Both the position numbers and the translations under genes were made by a program. Positions 1 to 7,887 of a stretch of DNA of 25,680 nucleotides are shown piece by piece; the first letter of the stretch is position 1; each line of letters begins with the position of its first letter. This DNA comes from DASTSN01 sp035549175. GTDB lineage: Bacteria > Bacteroidota > Bacteroidia > Chitinophagales > Chitinophagaceae. The notes beneath the pieces were generated by a model. The model was given only the letters and a program-made list of their open reading frames with translations. It was not told the DNA's origin and made no database searches. The stretch spans positions 1-25,680 of the forward strand of contig DASZRL010000103.1 in NCBI GenBank assembly GCA_035549175.1, given 5' to 3'.

Positions 1-2
1 AG

Positions 3-77
3 CACAAGTTCCCGCGGGTGATGAAGGGGAAAATGCTGGAAGACTGGAACCGGTTCCTGGCCGCGGGGACCCTCTGA
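3..77 (+). CDS. C-terminal end of an unidentified protein (5' truncated)
   Basis: An open frame enters from the left edge and ends at TGA 75-77. The 24 visible residues finish with EDWNRFLAAGTL. The stop lies about 85 bases before the LysE gene on the same strand, so it may be the last gene of an upstream unit. The fragment is too short to assign to a family, and it could be chance, although the codons look typical for this GC-rich genome. Confidence 0.35.
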   Translation, partial: HKFPRVMKGKMLEDWNRFLAAGTL

Positions 78-162
78 TGCGCCGCGGACGGCAGCAGCTT
101 CACGGGCAGGCCGCGATTCTGGCCAAGGTTGCCTATTTTTATGAAAAACACGCAAGAGGGGC

Positions 163-804
163 ATGGTCGAAGCTTTCCTGAAAGGTCTGACGCTGGGGTT
201 GTTGCTGAGCATATCGGTGGGCCCCGTCCTGTTTTCTGTCATCAAACAGAGCCTGAACGGCGGCCACCGCGGCGGGATGGCCTTCGTACTGGGCGTCTCC
301 GCCAGTGATATCACCCTGGTGCTCATCAGCAATGTCTTCACCCAGTTGTTCAGCAGCCTGATCACCCACCGCGTGTTTATCGGGGTCGCGGGCAGCCTCT
401 TCCTGGTCGCGATGGGAATCTATTTCCTGTTCTTCAAAAAGATCAAGGTCAACGAGGAGGGCCAGCAGATCCTCCGCTTCCGCAAACGGGACTATGCCAA
501 GACCTTTCTCTCGGGCTATTTCATGAACACCCTGAATCCGGTGGTCTTCCTGTTCTGGCTTACCACGTCCACGACATTCATCAACCATACCACCCAGCAG
601 CGGCTGGTCATCTTCATCACCTGCCTGGGCCTGGTACTCTCGGGGGACATCGCCAAGGTGATGCTGGCGGGCAAGATCCGCCGCAAGCTCACCCCCCACA
701 ATATTCATATCGTAAACCGCATCAACGGGCTGGTCCTGGTCGGCTTCGGTATCGCGATGATGATCGGCCTGCTCTCCTACCACGGGGCCACCCCGCCCCA
801 TTGA
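163..804 (+). CDS. LysE family translocator (amino-acid/metabolite exporter)
   Basis: This 213-residue, very hydrophobic protein has the LysE/RhtB layout: an N-terminal helix with the motif GLLLSISVGPVLFSV (about 12-26), a Gly-rich loop, and further membrane helices at about 40-58, 70-88, 125-145, 148-165 and 190-208. Members of the family export amino acids or related small solutes across the inner membrane; the substrate cannot be told from sequence. The ATG at 163 is chosen because the family N-terminus begins right there and an AGAGGGG stretch sits a few bases upstream. MtgA follows 40 bases downstream on the same strand and may be co-transcribed. The length is normal for the family (about 200-215). 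Confidence 0.88.
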   Translation: MVEAFLKGLTLGLLLSISVGPVLFSVIKQSLNGGHRGGMAFVLGVSASDITLVLISNVFTQLFSSLITHRVFIGVAGSLFLVAMGIYFLFFKKIKVNEEGQQILRFRKRDYAKTFLSGYFMNTLNPVVFLFWLTTSTTFINHTTQQRLVIFITCLGLVLSGDIAKVMLAGKIRRKLTPHNIHIVNRINGLVLVGFGIAMMIGLLSYHGATPPH

Positions 805-844
805 TCCGGAATGCCCGGCCGGATTTGCCTAATATTGCAGCCGT

Positions 845-1558
845 ATGCATACCAAGGGCCTCATCCCGCGCCTCTGGCGAAAGATCCGGCGGATCCTGCT
901 GATCCTGTTCATCGCCCAGTTTGTCTATATCATCCTGCTTCGCTGGATGGATCCCCCCATCACCCTTACCCAGCTGGGAAGCTGGATCACCGGCCACGGT
1001 CTCAGGCGGGATTACGTGAGCCGCCGCGAGATATCCCCGGCCGCCCGGCTGGCGGTGATCGCCTCCGAGGATCAGCTGTTTCCGGACCACAACGGGTTTG
1101 ACTTTAAGTCGATCGAAAAGGCGATGAAGCATAACAGCAAGAGCCGGTCCCTCCATGGCGCCAGCACCATCAGCCAGCAGGTCGCCAAGAATGTCTTTCT
1201 CTGGCAGGGCCGCAGCTGGCTGCGCAAGGGACTGGAAGTCTATTTTACCTTCATGATCGAATGGATCTGGGGCAAGAAGCGGATCCTGGAGGTGTACCTC
1301 AACGTTAGCCAGATGGGCGACGGCATTTACGGGATCGAAGCGGCCTCCCGCGCGTATTTCAGAAAGCCGGCTTCCGCCCTCGGCCGCCTGGAGGCGGCCC
1401 AGATCGCCGCCTGCCTGCCCAACCCGGTTCGTTATACGGTGCGCCCCCTCTCCTCCTGGGTCGGCCTGCGTTCCGGCTGGATCCTACGCCAGATGAACAA
1501 CCTGGACGGCGACCCCGATATCCGGGAACTGGTCTATGACCGGCCCGCCGGCAAATAG
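845..1558 (+). CDS. mtgA: Monofunctional biosynthetic peptidoglycan transglycosylase
   Basis: A 237-residue GT51 enzyme that polymerises lipid II into glycan strands at the periplasmic face of the inner membrane. One transmembrane helix (about 16-33) is followed by the GT51 domain. Visible motifs are ASEDQLFPDHNGFD (73-86, with the catalytic Glu at 75), HGASTISQQVAKN (104-116), RKGLEVYFT (127-135), KKRILEVYLN (144-153, second conserved Glu at 149) and GIYGIEAASRAYF (160-172). There is no transpeptidase domain, so it is the monofunctional MtgA type, of normal length. The start at ATG 845 gives a basic N-terminus directly before the helix, as expected for MtgA. It converges with the GT39-type gene, leaving 23 bases between the two stops. 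Confidence 0.95.
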   Translation: MHTKGLIPRLWRKIRRILLILFIAQFVYIILLRWMDPPITLTQLGSWITGHGLRRDYVSRREISPAARLAVIASEDQLFPDHNGFDFKSIEKAMKHNSKSRSLHGASTISQQVAKNVFLWQGRSWLRKGLEVYFTFMIEWIWGKKRILEVYLNVSQMGDGIYGIEAASRAYFRKPASALGRLEAAQIAACLPNPVRYTVRPLSSWVGLRSGWILRQMNNLDGDPDIRELVYDRPAGK

Positions 1559-1581
1559 GTTGCCCCGGGACCTTCATCCCG

Positions 1582-3255
1582 CTAATCCACGGTCAGCGTC
1601 ATTTTTTCACTGTTGTGGGTGGGCTGGTCCGTACCGGCCTGCAGGGCCAGCCGCGCCTGGTAGCTTCCCCGCGGCAGGTCCAGGACCACGCGTACCGTAT
1701 CGGCGGACGGAGTGATCAGCTGGTTTTCCCGCAGGGGCAGGGCGATGTCGCGCACCCAGCCCTGGTGGTTGAAAACGGCCAGCCAAAGCCGGATCGGCAG
1801 GCCGGGATGGTTTTGCAGGAAGGCGCGGTGGGTGACCGGGGTCCGGGGCGAGAAGGCAAGGGCCAGCGTGGCCCCGGCGTGTACGCGGAAGGTGCGCTGC
1901 GCAGGGACCAGCTGGATCCGGGCCAGGCTTACGAACGCCGTATCCAGGCGGTAGCCCAGGCGCCCCAGCGGCGTGGAGAGGGCCTGCGCGAAGGCCTCGG
2001 GATGCTCCGTGTCCAGGCGATAGACCGGGCGGCCCAGCAGGGAATCCTCCACCGGCCAGAAATCATAATTGTTCTTGCGACCCCGGTAGCCGTTCAGGGA
2101 ATAGGCGGGCTGGCCGGTATGATACCAGTATTGCGAGGCGCGCTGGTAGGAATTGTCGAAGACCACGGGCAGCCCGTGGGTCAGCTGTTTCATCTCCGCC
2201 GGCCAGAGCTGCCAGCTGTGGTAGCGTTCCCGGATCACGGCGACAGGCAAAAAGTCCACTACCAGGGCGATGCGGGCCACCAGGACCAGCAGGATCGTTA
2301 CAGGCAGTTGCACCCGCAGTGCCCGGCGCCATGCCGGGTGACGGGAAAGATACGCATAGCCGAGCACCACCAGCGGAACCAGCACGGGCGCCGTCCAGTT
2401 GGCTTCCACCTTGCCCCGGAAGGTGCTGGCCAGGAAAAACAGGTAGATTCCCACCAGCGTGAACTTCATGGCCCTTTCGACAGCGCCGGCAGGCCGGCAG
2501 GCCAGCGCAGCCGGCAGCAGGATAAAGCCAGCCAGCGGTCCGGGCAGCAGCAGCTGGCCCAGGAGGTAGTCGGTGGTATGGGAGATGCGGTACGGGTTGA
2601 CATTGCTTTCAAAAAGGTGGTAGCGGACGCTTACCCAGTCGTGCTGGTACTGCCAGGCCAGGTGGGGGGCATAAAGCAGCAGGGCGATGAGGCCGGCCAG
2701 GTAGGTCTGGTACCGGGTAAACAGGCGCCAGTCGCTGAGCAGCACGAACAGCACCACCAGCACCCCGTGGTATTTACTGTAAAGGAGCAGGGCCGTGACC
2801 GCACCCAGGAGCAGGGTGCTGTACAGGGATGGGGACGCCTGGCTGCGAAAACGCCGGTAGGCCAGGAACAGCAGGGCGGTGAAAAACATCAGGGGGGTAT
2901 CCGGTACGGCCATGAACCCGCCCAGCTGAAGTGCGGCCAGGGAAAGGGAGATGGCGTAGAAAAGACCGGGATGCCGTCGGTCGGTCAGCTGCTCAGTGAG
3001 CAGCAGGGTGCCCGTGTTCATCAGGACGGCCAGCAGCCTTACCCCCAGGCCTCCGGGAAGCAGGGCCGTACCGGCCCGGATCATCAGGGCCACCATGGGG
3101 GGATGATCAAAATATCCCCAGTCCAGGAACCGGCTGTAAACCCAGTAGTACGCCTCGTCGTCGATCAGCTGGGTACAGGTGGCCTGTGCCAGTCCCAGCA
3201 GCAGCCAGGCTGCGTAAAAAAGACGCCGGTGATGTTTTGACAGAAAGGCGTTCAT
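1582..3255 (-). CDS. GT39/ArnT-like membrane glycosyltransferase
   Basis: A 557-residue polytopic protein of the dolichyl-phosphate-mannose mannosyltransferase/ArnT-like superfamily (GT39, PMT_2). Such enzymes move a sugar from a polyprenyl-phosphate carrier to lipid, glycan or protein on the outer face of the inner membrane. The first membrane helix is followed by the family acidic motif DDEAYYW (32-38) and FDHPP (49-53) in the first periplasmic loop. About ten to eleven hydrophobic helices run to about residue 345, and a soluble C-terminal domain of roughly 200 residues follows. Donor and acceptor are unknown. It lies 33 bases downstream of the NadR-like kinase on the same strand, so the two are probably co-transcribed although no shared function is obvious. 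Confidence 0.88.
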   Translation of the reverse strand: MNAFLSKHHRRLFYAAWLLLGLAQATCTQLIDDEAYYWVYSRFLDWGYFDHPPMVALMIRAGTALLPGGLGVRLLAVLMNTGTLLLTEQLTDRRHPGLFYAISLSLAALQLGGFMAVPDTPLMFFTALLFLAYRRFRSQASPSLYSTLLLGAVTALLLYSKYHGVLVVLFVLLSDWRLFTRYQTYLAGLIALLLYAPHLAWQYQHDWVSVRYHLFESNVNPYRISHTTDYLLGQLLLPGPLAGFILLPAALACRPAGAVERAMKFTLVGIYLFFLASTFRGKVEANWTAPVLVPLVVLGYAYLSRHPAWRRALRVQLPVTILLVLVARIALVVDFLPVAVIRERYHSWQLWPAEMKQLTHGLPVVFDNSYQRASQYWYHTGQPAYSLNGYRGRKNNYDFWPVEDSLLGRPVYRLDTEHPEAFAQALSTPLGRLGYRLDTAFVSLARIQLVPAQRTFRVHAGATLALAFSPRTPVTHRAFLQNHPGLPIRLWLAVFNHQGWVRDIALPLRENQLITPSADTVRVVLDLPRGSYQARLALQAGTDQPTHNSEKMTLTVD

Positions 3256-3288
3256 GGGGCTGAACGAAAATAGTACTATTCGCCAGGA

Positions 3289-3840
3289 TTATACTTCGGC
3301 CAGCAGCCGGTCCACGGCCTCCACCGCGCGTTGGAGGCGCTCCCGGTACGATCCCCGGATGGGGGCCCAGGGAACTGCCTGGTTGACCAGGATATCCTGG
3401 TAGATCCGGTGCAGGGTCCGGCGCGTGGCCAGGTCCGGGTACTCACGCAGTTCATCCCGTACCCAGGGCAGATCCACATCGCAAAGCAGGTAGAGGTCAT
3501 AGTGCCGCTCCACGATCTGCTGCAGGATGAACGGGTGGCAGCGGCCGAACACGAACTCGCACCAGACCTTCATGACGTACATGTCCGTGTCGATGAACAG
3601 CAGGGGCTGCCCGCCCCCGCCGGCCCCTTCCTGCCCGAGCCGGGCCGCGTGCTCATCCTCCAGGACCAGCTGGCCCCTGGCGATCGTCAGCAGGTCTTCG
3701 TAACCATAATCCCGGCCATGGGTCAGCAGGTACTCACGGGCATATTCCGGGCACCAATCCGTATGGTAGTGACGGGCCAGCTGTTCGCAGAGGGTGCTCT
3801 TACCCGTGGATTCCGGGCCGATGATGACGATTTTTTTCAT
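3289..3840 (-). CDS. NadR-like AAA ATPase / ribosylnicotinamide kinase
   Basis: A 183-residue P-loop protein resembling the C-terminal kinase domain of NadR (AAA_28), which phosphorylates nicotinamide riboside to NMN. Visible are Walker A GPESTGKS (8-15), the EYAREYL segment (32-38), FIDTDMYVMKVW (82-93) with the second acidic site, and DVDLPWVRDELRE (121-133). The adenylyltransferase and HTH domains of full NadR are absent, as in many stand-alone Bacteroidota homologues. A PnuC transporter at 18406-19056 would supply its substrate. Annotation as a generic ATPase is possible, but the NadR-type motifs are convincing. It is divergent from the ECF sigma gene at 3957, with a 116-base shared control region. 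Confidence 0.85.
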   Translation of the reverse strand: MKKIVIIGPESTGKSTLCEQLARHYHTDWCPEYAREYLLTHGRDYGYEDLLTIARGQLVLEDEHAARLGQEGAGGGGQPLLFIDTDMYVMKVWCEFVFGRCHPFILQQIVERHYDLYLLCDVDLPWVRDELREYPDLATRRTLHRIYQDILVNQAVPWAPIRGSYRERLQRAVEAVDRLLAEV

Positions 3841-3923
3841 AACCCGGGGAAAGATAGCGCGTTGCGGGTTTATTTGCTCAATTTTAAGGTATTAATTATT
3901 CGGTTCCGTAAAGTAAGCAGCCG

Positions 3924-3941
3924 CCAGGTCCGTCTACCTGG
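3924..3941. promoter_or_regulatory. Short inverted repeat upstream of ECF sigma gene 1
   Basis: CCAGGT (3924-3929) and ACCTGG (3936-3941) form a perfect 6-bp inverted repeat with a 6-base spacer, 15 bases before the ATG at 3957. It could be an operator or a small 5'-UTR hairpin. A dyad of this size can also arise by chance. Confidence 0.25.
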
Positions 3942-3956
3942 TAAAGCGATTCATTC

Positions 3957-4517
3957 ATGACAGCACTGATGGCCGGGCAGCAGCAAAATATCATCCAGGC
4001 GATCCGGGATTATGGCAGGCAATTGTTTGCGTTCATCCGAAGCCGTGTGGGCACGCAGGAGGAGGCCGAGGACATCCTGCAGGACGTCTGGTACCAGCTC
4101 AGCAACCAGCCCGAAAGCCAGGTCATCGGCAGCCTCAGCGGCTGGCTTTACCGGGTGGCGCGCAACCGGATTACGGATCGATACCGCAAAAAAAAGGAAG
4201 TCCTGCTGGACGATCTCGGATCCTGGGAGGAGGACGAGGATTTCAGCTTCCGGGACATGCTGCTGGCCGATTTCAATACCCCCGAAACGACCCACCTGCG
4301 GGAATTATTCTGGGAACAGATGTTCGCGGCCCTGGATGAACTGCCGGAAGCCCAGCGCTCGGTGTTCGTGATGAACGAACTGGAGGATATGACCCTGCAA
4401 CAGATCGCGGACCAGCAGGGAGAGAAACTCAAAACCATCATTTCCCGCAAACGCTACGCGGTGCTGCACCTGCGCGAGCGGCTGGAAGACCTATACAATG
4501 ATTTGATCAATTATTAA
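3957..4517 (+). CDS. ECF-type RNA polymerase sigma factor (1)
   Basis: A 186-residue sigma-70 family protein with only regions 2 and 4. Region 2 spans about 20-80, with the core-binding segment EEAEDILQDVWYQL (35-48) and the -10-recognising stretch GWLYRVARNRITDRYRKKK (62-80). Region 4 spans about 120-178, with LPEAQRSVFVMNELEDMTLQQIA and a helix-turn-helix near 145-172. The ATG at 3957 has another in-frame ATG four codons later (3969); either could be used. The next gene, a small membrane protein, begins 11 bases after the stop and is followed by an Hsp20, so the three probably form one operon. There is no recognisable anti-sigma factor; the membrane protein is the only adjacent candidate. 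Confidence 0.93.
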   Translation: MTALMAGQQQNIIQAIRDYGRQLFAFIRSRVGTQEEAEDILQDVWYQLSNQPESQVIGSLSGWLYRVARNRITDRYRKKKEVLLDDLGSWEEDEDFSFRDMLLADFNTPETTHLRELFWEQMFAALDELPEAQRSVFVMNELEDMTLQQIADQQGEKLKTIISRKRYAVLHLRERLEDLYNDLINY

Positions 4518-4528
4518 ACGTATTCAGT

Positions 4529-4924
4529 ATGTATACCCCCAACAAAAGAAAAAAGAAGTGGCTGTTCCTGGTTCCCTTTTTCGTGGCAGCCTACCTGGGA
4601 CTTGCCGCCCTGGCCGTAATGCTGCTATGGAATGCGATCCTGCCTTCCCTGCTGGCGGTAGGACGCCTGGGCTTCTGGCAGGCCCTGGGCCTGCTGCTGC
4701 TGTGCCGCATCCTGTTTGGCGGCCTGCGGGGCCGCGGCTGGGGCGGTCACGGACCGGGATGGCGCCCCTGGAAGCAGAAGTGGATGACTATGACGGAAGA
4801 GGAGCGGGTCCGCTTCCGCCAGGAATGGAAAAGCCGTTGCGGCTCCCGCTTCACCGGGCAGACCCGGCCGGCCCCGGCCGGAGGCACGGACCAGCCCGGA
4901 GAGGGAGATCGTCCGGTAGAGTAA
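4529..4924 (+). CDS. Small two-helix membrane protein of unknown function
   Basis: This 131-residue protein is not recognised as a named family. A basic start (KRKKK, 6-10) precedes one membrane helix at about 11-35 and a second at about 45-64. A Gly/Trp-rich linker (65-84) follows, then a soluble segment with MTEEERVRFRQEWKSRCG (88-105) and a Pro/Gly-rich tail. The EEER-RFRQEWK stretch should form an amphipathic helix facing the cytoplasm if both termini are inside. The gene starts 11 bases after the ECF sigma stop, so it is almost certainly co-expressed. It might tether or restrain the sigma factor, but no anti-sigma motif is seen. Confidence 0.75.
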   Translation: MYTPNKRKKKWLFLVPFFVAAYLGLAALAVMLLWNAILPSLLAVGRLGFWQALGLLLLCRILFGGLRGRGWGGHGPGWRPWKQKWMTMTEEERVRFRQEWKSRCGSRFTGQTRPAPAGGTDQPGEGDRPVE

Positions 4925-4983
4925 AGCGGCGCCCCGGCCGTCTTCTTCAGGGTAAACCCATTCTTTACCTAAACCAAAGGAAG

Positions 4984-5379
4984 ATGTATTATCAGGAACA
5001 AGATGCCGCAAAAGGCACCACCGGAAACAGGCAACGGCACCTGTTTATCCGCTCCATGCAACGCGCCGCCGTCAACATGTACCGCACCGACCACAGCTAT
5101 GAGCTGCTGGTGTTCGCCCCGGGACGTATCCGGGAACATTTTCACCTGGGTGTCCAGGGGAATGTCCTGACCGTTTCGTACACGCCGCCGCAGGGATTTC
5201 CGCGGCCGGACTGGATTGTCCGCGAATACAGCCGCGGAGGCTTTGTCCGCACCTTCACCCTGGACGACAGCATCGATCAGGAGCATATCCGGGCAAGCTA
5301 CGCGGATGGCGTACTGCAGGTCAGCCTGCCGCTTATCCCCGGCCGGGAGACCGTAAACCGGGAGATCCGCGTAAGCTGA
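4984..5379 (+). CDS. Small heat-shock protein, Hsp20/alpha-crystallin family
   Basis: A 131-residue chaperone of the Hsp20 type, which holds unfolding proteins in the cytoplasm without ATP. The alpha-crystallin domain covers about 36-121: beta strands around YELLVFAPG (39-47), the GNVLTVSYTP strand (59-68), EYSRGGFVRTFTLDDSID (81-98) and the family signature ADGVLQVSLPL (107-117). The C-terminal I-x-I/V anchor may be REIRVS at the end. The sequence is diverged from classical Hsp20 (PGRIREHFHL replaces the usual PG-KKED pattern). The ATG at 4984 is chosen because AAGGAAG lies directly before it; a longer frame upstream would overlap the membrane protein. A strong hairpin terminator follows at 5412. 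Confidence 0.85.
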   Translation: MYYQEQDAAKGTTGNRQRHLFIRSMQRAAVNMYRTDHSYELLVFAPGRIREHFHLGVQGNVLTVSYTPPQGFPRPDWIVREYSRGGFVRTFTLDDSIDQEHIRASYADGVLQVSLPLIPGRETVNREIRVS

Positions 5380-5411
5380 TCCGGCGGGTGCGCCTTGAAA
5401 GCAAACCAGTC

Positions 5412-5442
5412 AAAGCGCCGTCCCTATCGGGCGGCGCTTTTT
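5412..5442 (+). terminator. Rho-independent terminator after the sigma/Hsp20 operon
   Basis: AAAGCGCCG (5412-5420) pairs perfectly with CGGCGCTTT (5432-5440) around an 11-base loop, and the 3' arm runs into five T (5438-5442). It lies 33 bases after the Hsp20 stop. Confidence 0.85.
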
Positions 5443-5475
5443 GTCAGGCAGGACCGCCCGCCTGCGGGAATAAGG

Positions 5476-5506
5476 TTGACAATACCCCGGGAATGGCGTA
5501 TGTTTA
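5476..5506 (+). promoter_or_regulatory. Bacteroidota-type promoter for the DUF6159-like gene
   Basis: TTG (5476-5478, in GGTTGACA) and TATGTTTA (5499-5506) are separated by 20 bases. This matches the known Bacteroidota primary-sigma pattern TTG-N17-23-TAnnTTTG with one mismatch at the last base. It falls between a terminator and the ATG at 5535, which fits a transcription start near 5513. Confidence 0.5.
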
Positions 5507-5534
5507 GTACCTATCTGCTCATCAAAAAAATGAC

Positions 5535-6362
5535 ATGCGTATAATGGACCGTTTTTCCAGGGGCTGGCGCATTACCATGAACAGTTTCAGGGTGCTGGCG
5601 CAAAACAAGCAGCTGATCCTGTTCCCGATGCTTTCAGGCCTCTCCCTGCTCCTGATTATCGGATCGTTCTTCCTGGGGGCCGTCGGCCTGTTTGGTTGGG
5701 ACCTGGACAGGGCCGATCCGAAAAACCAGGGGATCATATACCTGGTCCTCTTTGCCTTTTACGTGATCAACTATTTCGTGGTGGTATTTTTCAATATGGC
5801 CCTTATGCACTGCACCCGCCTGTATTTTAAAGGCAAAGAAGTGACCTTGCGGGCCGGTCTGGCCTTCAGCCTGAGCCGCCTGGGGGTGATTTTTTCCTGG
5901 TCGCTGATTGCCGGAACCGTAGGCGTGGTCCTTCGCGCCATCCAGCAGGAGTCGGGCATTATTGGGAAGATCCTTGCCGCCGTGATCGGCGTGGTATGGA
6001 GCGTCGCCACGTTCTTTGTCGTACCGGTCCTGGCTTATGAAAACCTGGGCCCCCTGGCGGCCATCCGGCGTTCCTCCCAGCTGATGAAGGCAAAATGGGG
6101 GGAGAGCCTGTCCGGCACCTTCAGTTTCGGATTGATCCAGTTCATTGCCATGCTGCTGATCGGCCTGCTTTTCTTCCTGGCAGGTTCCCTGATTCATCCC
6201 GTGGCGGGCATCGCCCTGGCAGCCATCGCCATTTTCCTGGTCCTCAGTATCCTGAGTGCCGCCCAGACCATATTTGTCAGTGCCGTATACCATGATGTAA
6301 CCGATGATCCAGTCTCGCAGGTTGACCGGCAACTGGTCGATAACCTGTTTGTGAGCAAATAA
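5535..6362 (+). CDS. DUF6159-like polytopic membrane protein
   Basis: A 275-residue integral membrane protein. The opening (DRFSRGWRITMNSFRVLAQNKQLILFPMLSG, about 5-35, quoted here as a family-like signature) resembles DUF6159 proteins, whose function is unknown. Hydrophobic helices are visible at about 32-52, 65-88, 115-135, 142-168, 198-220 and 225-255. A soluble loop near 175-195 (AAIRRSSQLMKAKWGESL) looks amphipathic. ATG 5535 is used, but ATG 5544 three codons later is an equally good start. The gene is monocistronic: a promoter candidate lies upstream and a very strong terminator downstream. Confidence 0.75.
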   Translation: MRIMDRFSRGWRITMNSFRVLAQNKQLILFPMLSGLSLLLIIGSFFLGAVGLFGWDLDRADPKNQGIIYLVLFAFYVINYFVVVFFNMALMHCTRLYFKGKEVTLRAGLAFSLSRLGVIFSWSLIAGTVGVVLRAIQQESGIIGKILAAVIGVVWSVATFFVVPVLAYENLGPLAAIRRSSQLMKAKWGESLSGTFSFGLIQFIAMLLIGLLFFLAGSLIHPVAGIALAAIAIFLVLSILSAAQTIFVSAVYHDVTDDPVSQVDRQLVDNLFVSK

Positions 6363-6383
6363 CCTGTTTATCCCTGCAGCGGT

Positions 6384-6422
6384 ACAATCCCGGCCTGCCC
6401 AGGCAGACCGGGATTGTTTTTT
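6384..6422 (+). terminator. Strong rho-independent terminator between converging genes
   Basis: ACAATCCCGG (6384-6393) pairs with CCGGGATTGT (6408-6417), with an inner CTGCC/GGCAG extension, and is followed by a T run (6416-6422). It ends the DUF6159-like gene. On the opposite strand it could slow transcription from the converging TlpA gene, but there is no T run on that side. Confidence 0.9.
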
Positions 6423-6447
6423 AAAGGTAACCGGTGCAAGGAACGGT

Positions 6448-7725
6448 TTACCGGCCGGGAGCGACTTCCGCTTTTTCAATCACAAAGAGTTCTACCTCGC
6501 GGGGCTCTTCGGTCAGGAGCAGCCCCTGCTGCCGGAGCGACCGCTCCAGGGTAGCAAGGTCCCGGAAATGCCCGGGTAGGGTGACCGAAACCGGGCCGGT
6601 GTAGCCGGATTCGTCCAGTACGGGCCACGGCAGTTCCGTGTTCAGGAATCCTACCAGGTTCTTTACCGGCTGGTTACGGAAGAATAGCGGACCCAGGGTT
6701 TCGTCCAGGTTGCTGGAGTCCTTTGGCTGCGGGCCTGCGGACCATTTTCTGGCAGGATCCAGGCGGAGTACGAGGCAGGGGTGGATTCTCTTTTGCACCC
6801 GGGCGGTATAACCGAAGTAGTTTGCCAGATCGGAGCGCATTTTTTCCAGCAAGGATGATTTTGAAATGCCCGGCGTAACTATTTCATAGGAAAAGAGGTG
6901 TTCCTTTTTTCTGGCATCCTCGGGGGGCTGAAACTCGTCGCGGCAATCGGCGGGTAAAAGAATATGATTAGTCGTGGTCCAGCAATTCCAGGCACGCTGA
7001 TATAGTTGTAAGGGAGTCTGGTTGATCATGGTGTATTTCAGGAATCGCTTGCCGGAATCCAGCGTTGCCGATTCCCTGGTTCCGAACCCATCGATATATC
7101 CACAAAACCATGAATAATATCTGACCTGGCGCCAATCCCCGCCATTCTGGTCAATGAACAAAGGTTTCTGCGGGTCATAATCAAGAATATCCCGCTTCAT
7201 GGAAACGGTTAGCTTGTAGCCGGCCAATATTGACTTCACCAAGGCGGGTGTGGCATCTTCTGCGTTCGTTATGGCGACGACCTTTCTGTGATGGATCCAT
7301 ACATAATGCGGGATGAGGGTATGAACAAATAGTTGGTTGGCTGTGGTATCCTGAACGGCTACCGTCAGATTAATCGGGTGCCCCGCCTGTTTTCTTCGTG
7401 CCAGAAAGGATGAAATAATGGATGGAAATTCTGATTTGTATTCACTGTTTATGAGAACCGCCTTCATTTTTCCCGTGAATTGGACTTCCAGCTTTTTCAG
7501 ATTAGGAAAATGTTGAATACAGCTCGTGCAGTAAATGGACCAGAAATCCAGCAGCAGCAGGTCCTCCTGGAAATCATAGAGATGACCTTCCGAAACCTTG
7601 TTTCCATTAAGCAGCTTTAGCGAAATATTGGGCACCGAATCTCCGATGTCCAGGGGCCGGAAGGTCTGGGAGCGAGCTCCCGGAACCAGGATGAGGGAAA
7701 ACCATAGAAGCCATATGTATTTCAT
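6448..7725 (-). CDS. TlpA-like thioredoxin-fold protein with DUF3738-like C-terminus
   Basis: A 425-residue exported protein. A signal peptide (about 1-19, ending GARSQ) is followed by a TlpA/AhpC-TSA thioredoxin fold: FWSIYCTSC (61-69) holds the redox pair Cys66/Cys69, and the cis-proline loop is near Pro139. From about residue 276 to the end the sequence resembles DUF3738 domains: a Tyr-Glu-Ile-x-x-P opening, a DESGYTGPVSVTLP segment (371-384), then LRQQGLLL and the closing VELFVIEKAE. This architecture is common in soil Bacteroidota and often sits near SusC/SusD genes. The thiol role is inferred from the CxxC; the DUF3738-like part has no known function. The N-terminal two thirds are visibly more AT-rich than the C-terminal end. 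Confidence 0.88.
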   Translation of the reverse strand: MKYIWLLWFSLILVPGARSQTFRPLDIGDSVPNISLKLLNGNKVSEGHLYDFQEDLLLLDFWSIYCTSCIQHFPNLKKLEVQFTGKMKAVLINSEYKSEFPSIISSFLARRKQAGHPINLTVAVQDTTANQLFVHTLIPHYVWIHHRKVVAITNAEDATPALVKSILAGYKLTVSMKRDILDYDPQKPLFIDQNGGDWRQVRYYSWFCGYIDGFGTRESATLDSGKRFLKYTMINQTPLQLYQRAWNCWTTTNHILLPADCRDEFQPPEDARKKEHLFSYEIVTPGISKSSLLEKMRSDLANYFGYTARVQKRIHPCLVLRLDPARKWSAGPQPKDSSNLDETLGPLFFRNQPVKNLVGFLNTELPWPVLDESGYTGPVSVTLPGHFRDLATLERSLRQQGLLLTEEPREVELFVIEKAEVAPGR

Positions 7726-7887
7726 AACCCGGAATTTTAAGGTGGTTCATTCCGGGACAGTCTGATGCCAGGCAATTATTTAAGGAAGTCCTGTGACGTG
7801 CGGGAGTACAAAGTTGCGACGGATAAGACGGCTTTCCATACCGGATGGCGGATAACATATCCAGATTTTGCTATTTTTATCCAACAA

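Noticed and set aside
77..181. Short + strand frame starting at the TGATG overlap after the truncated first gene
   Set aside because: 34 residues with no family content, overlapping the start of the LysE gene; the TGATG overlap alone is not enough.
139..801. - strand open frame of 220 codons opposite the LysE gene
   Set aside because: The + strand shows a proper LysE protein; the opposite frame is Asp/Glu/Gln-rich without any domain.
1615..3240. Long + strand open frame of 541 codons opposite the glycosyltransferase gene
   Set aside because: It is the antisense frame of a GC-rich membrane-protein gene, with Gln/Gly/Arg-rich, family-less content; the - strand reading has clear GT39 motifs.
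5634..6479. - strand open frame of 281 codons opposite the DUF6159-like gene
   Set aside because: It covers a strong terminator and the end of the TlpA gene, and its composition is that of a shadow frame.
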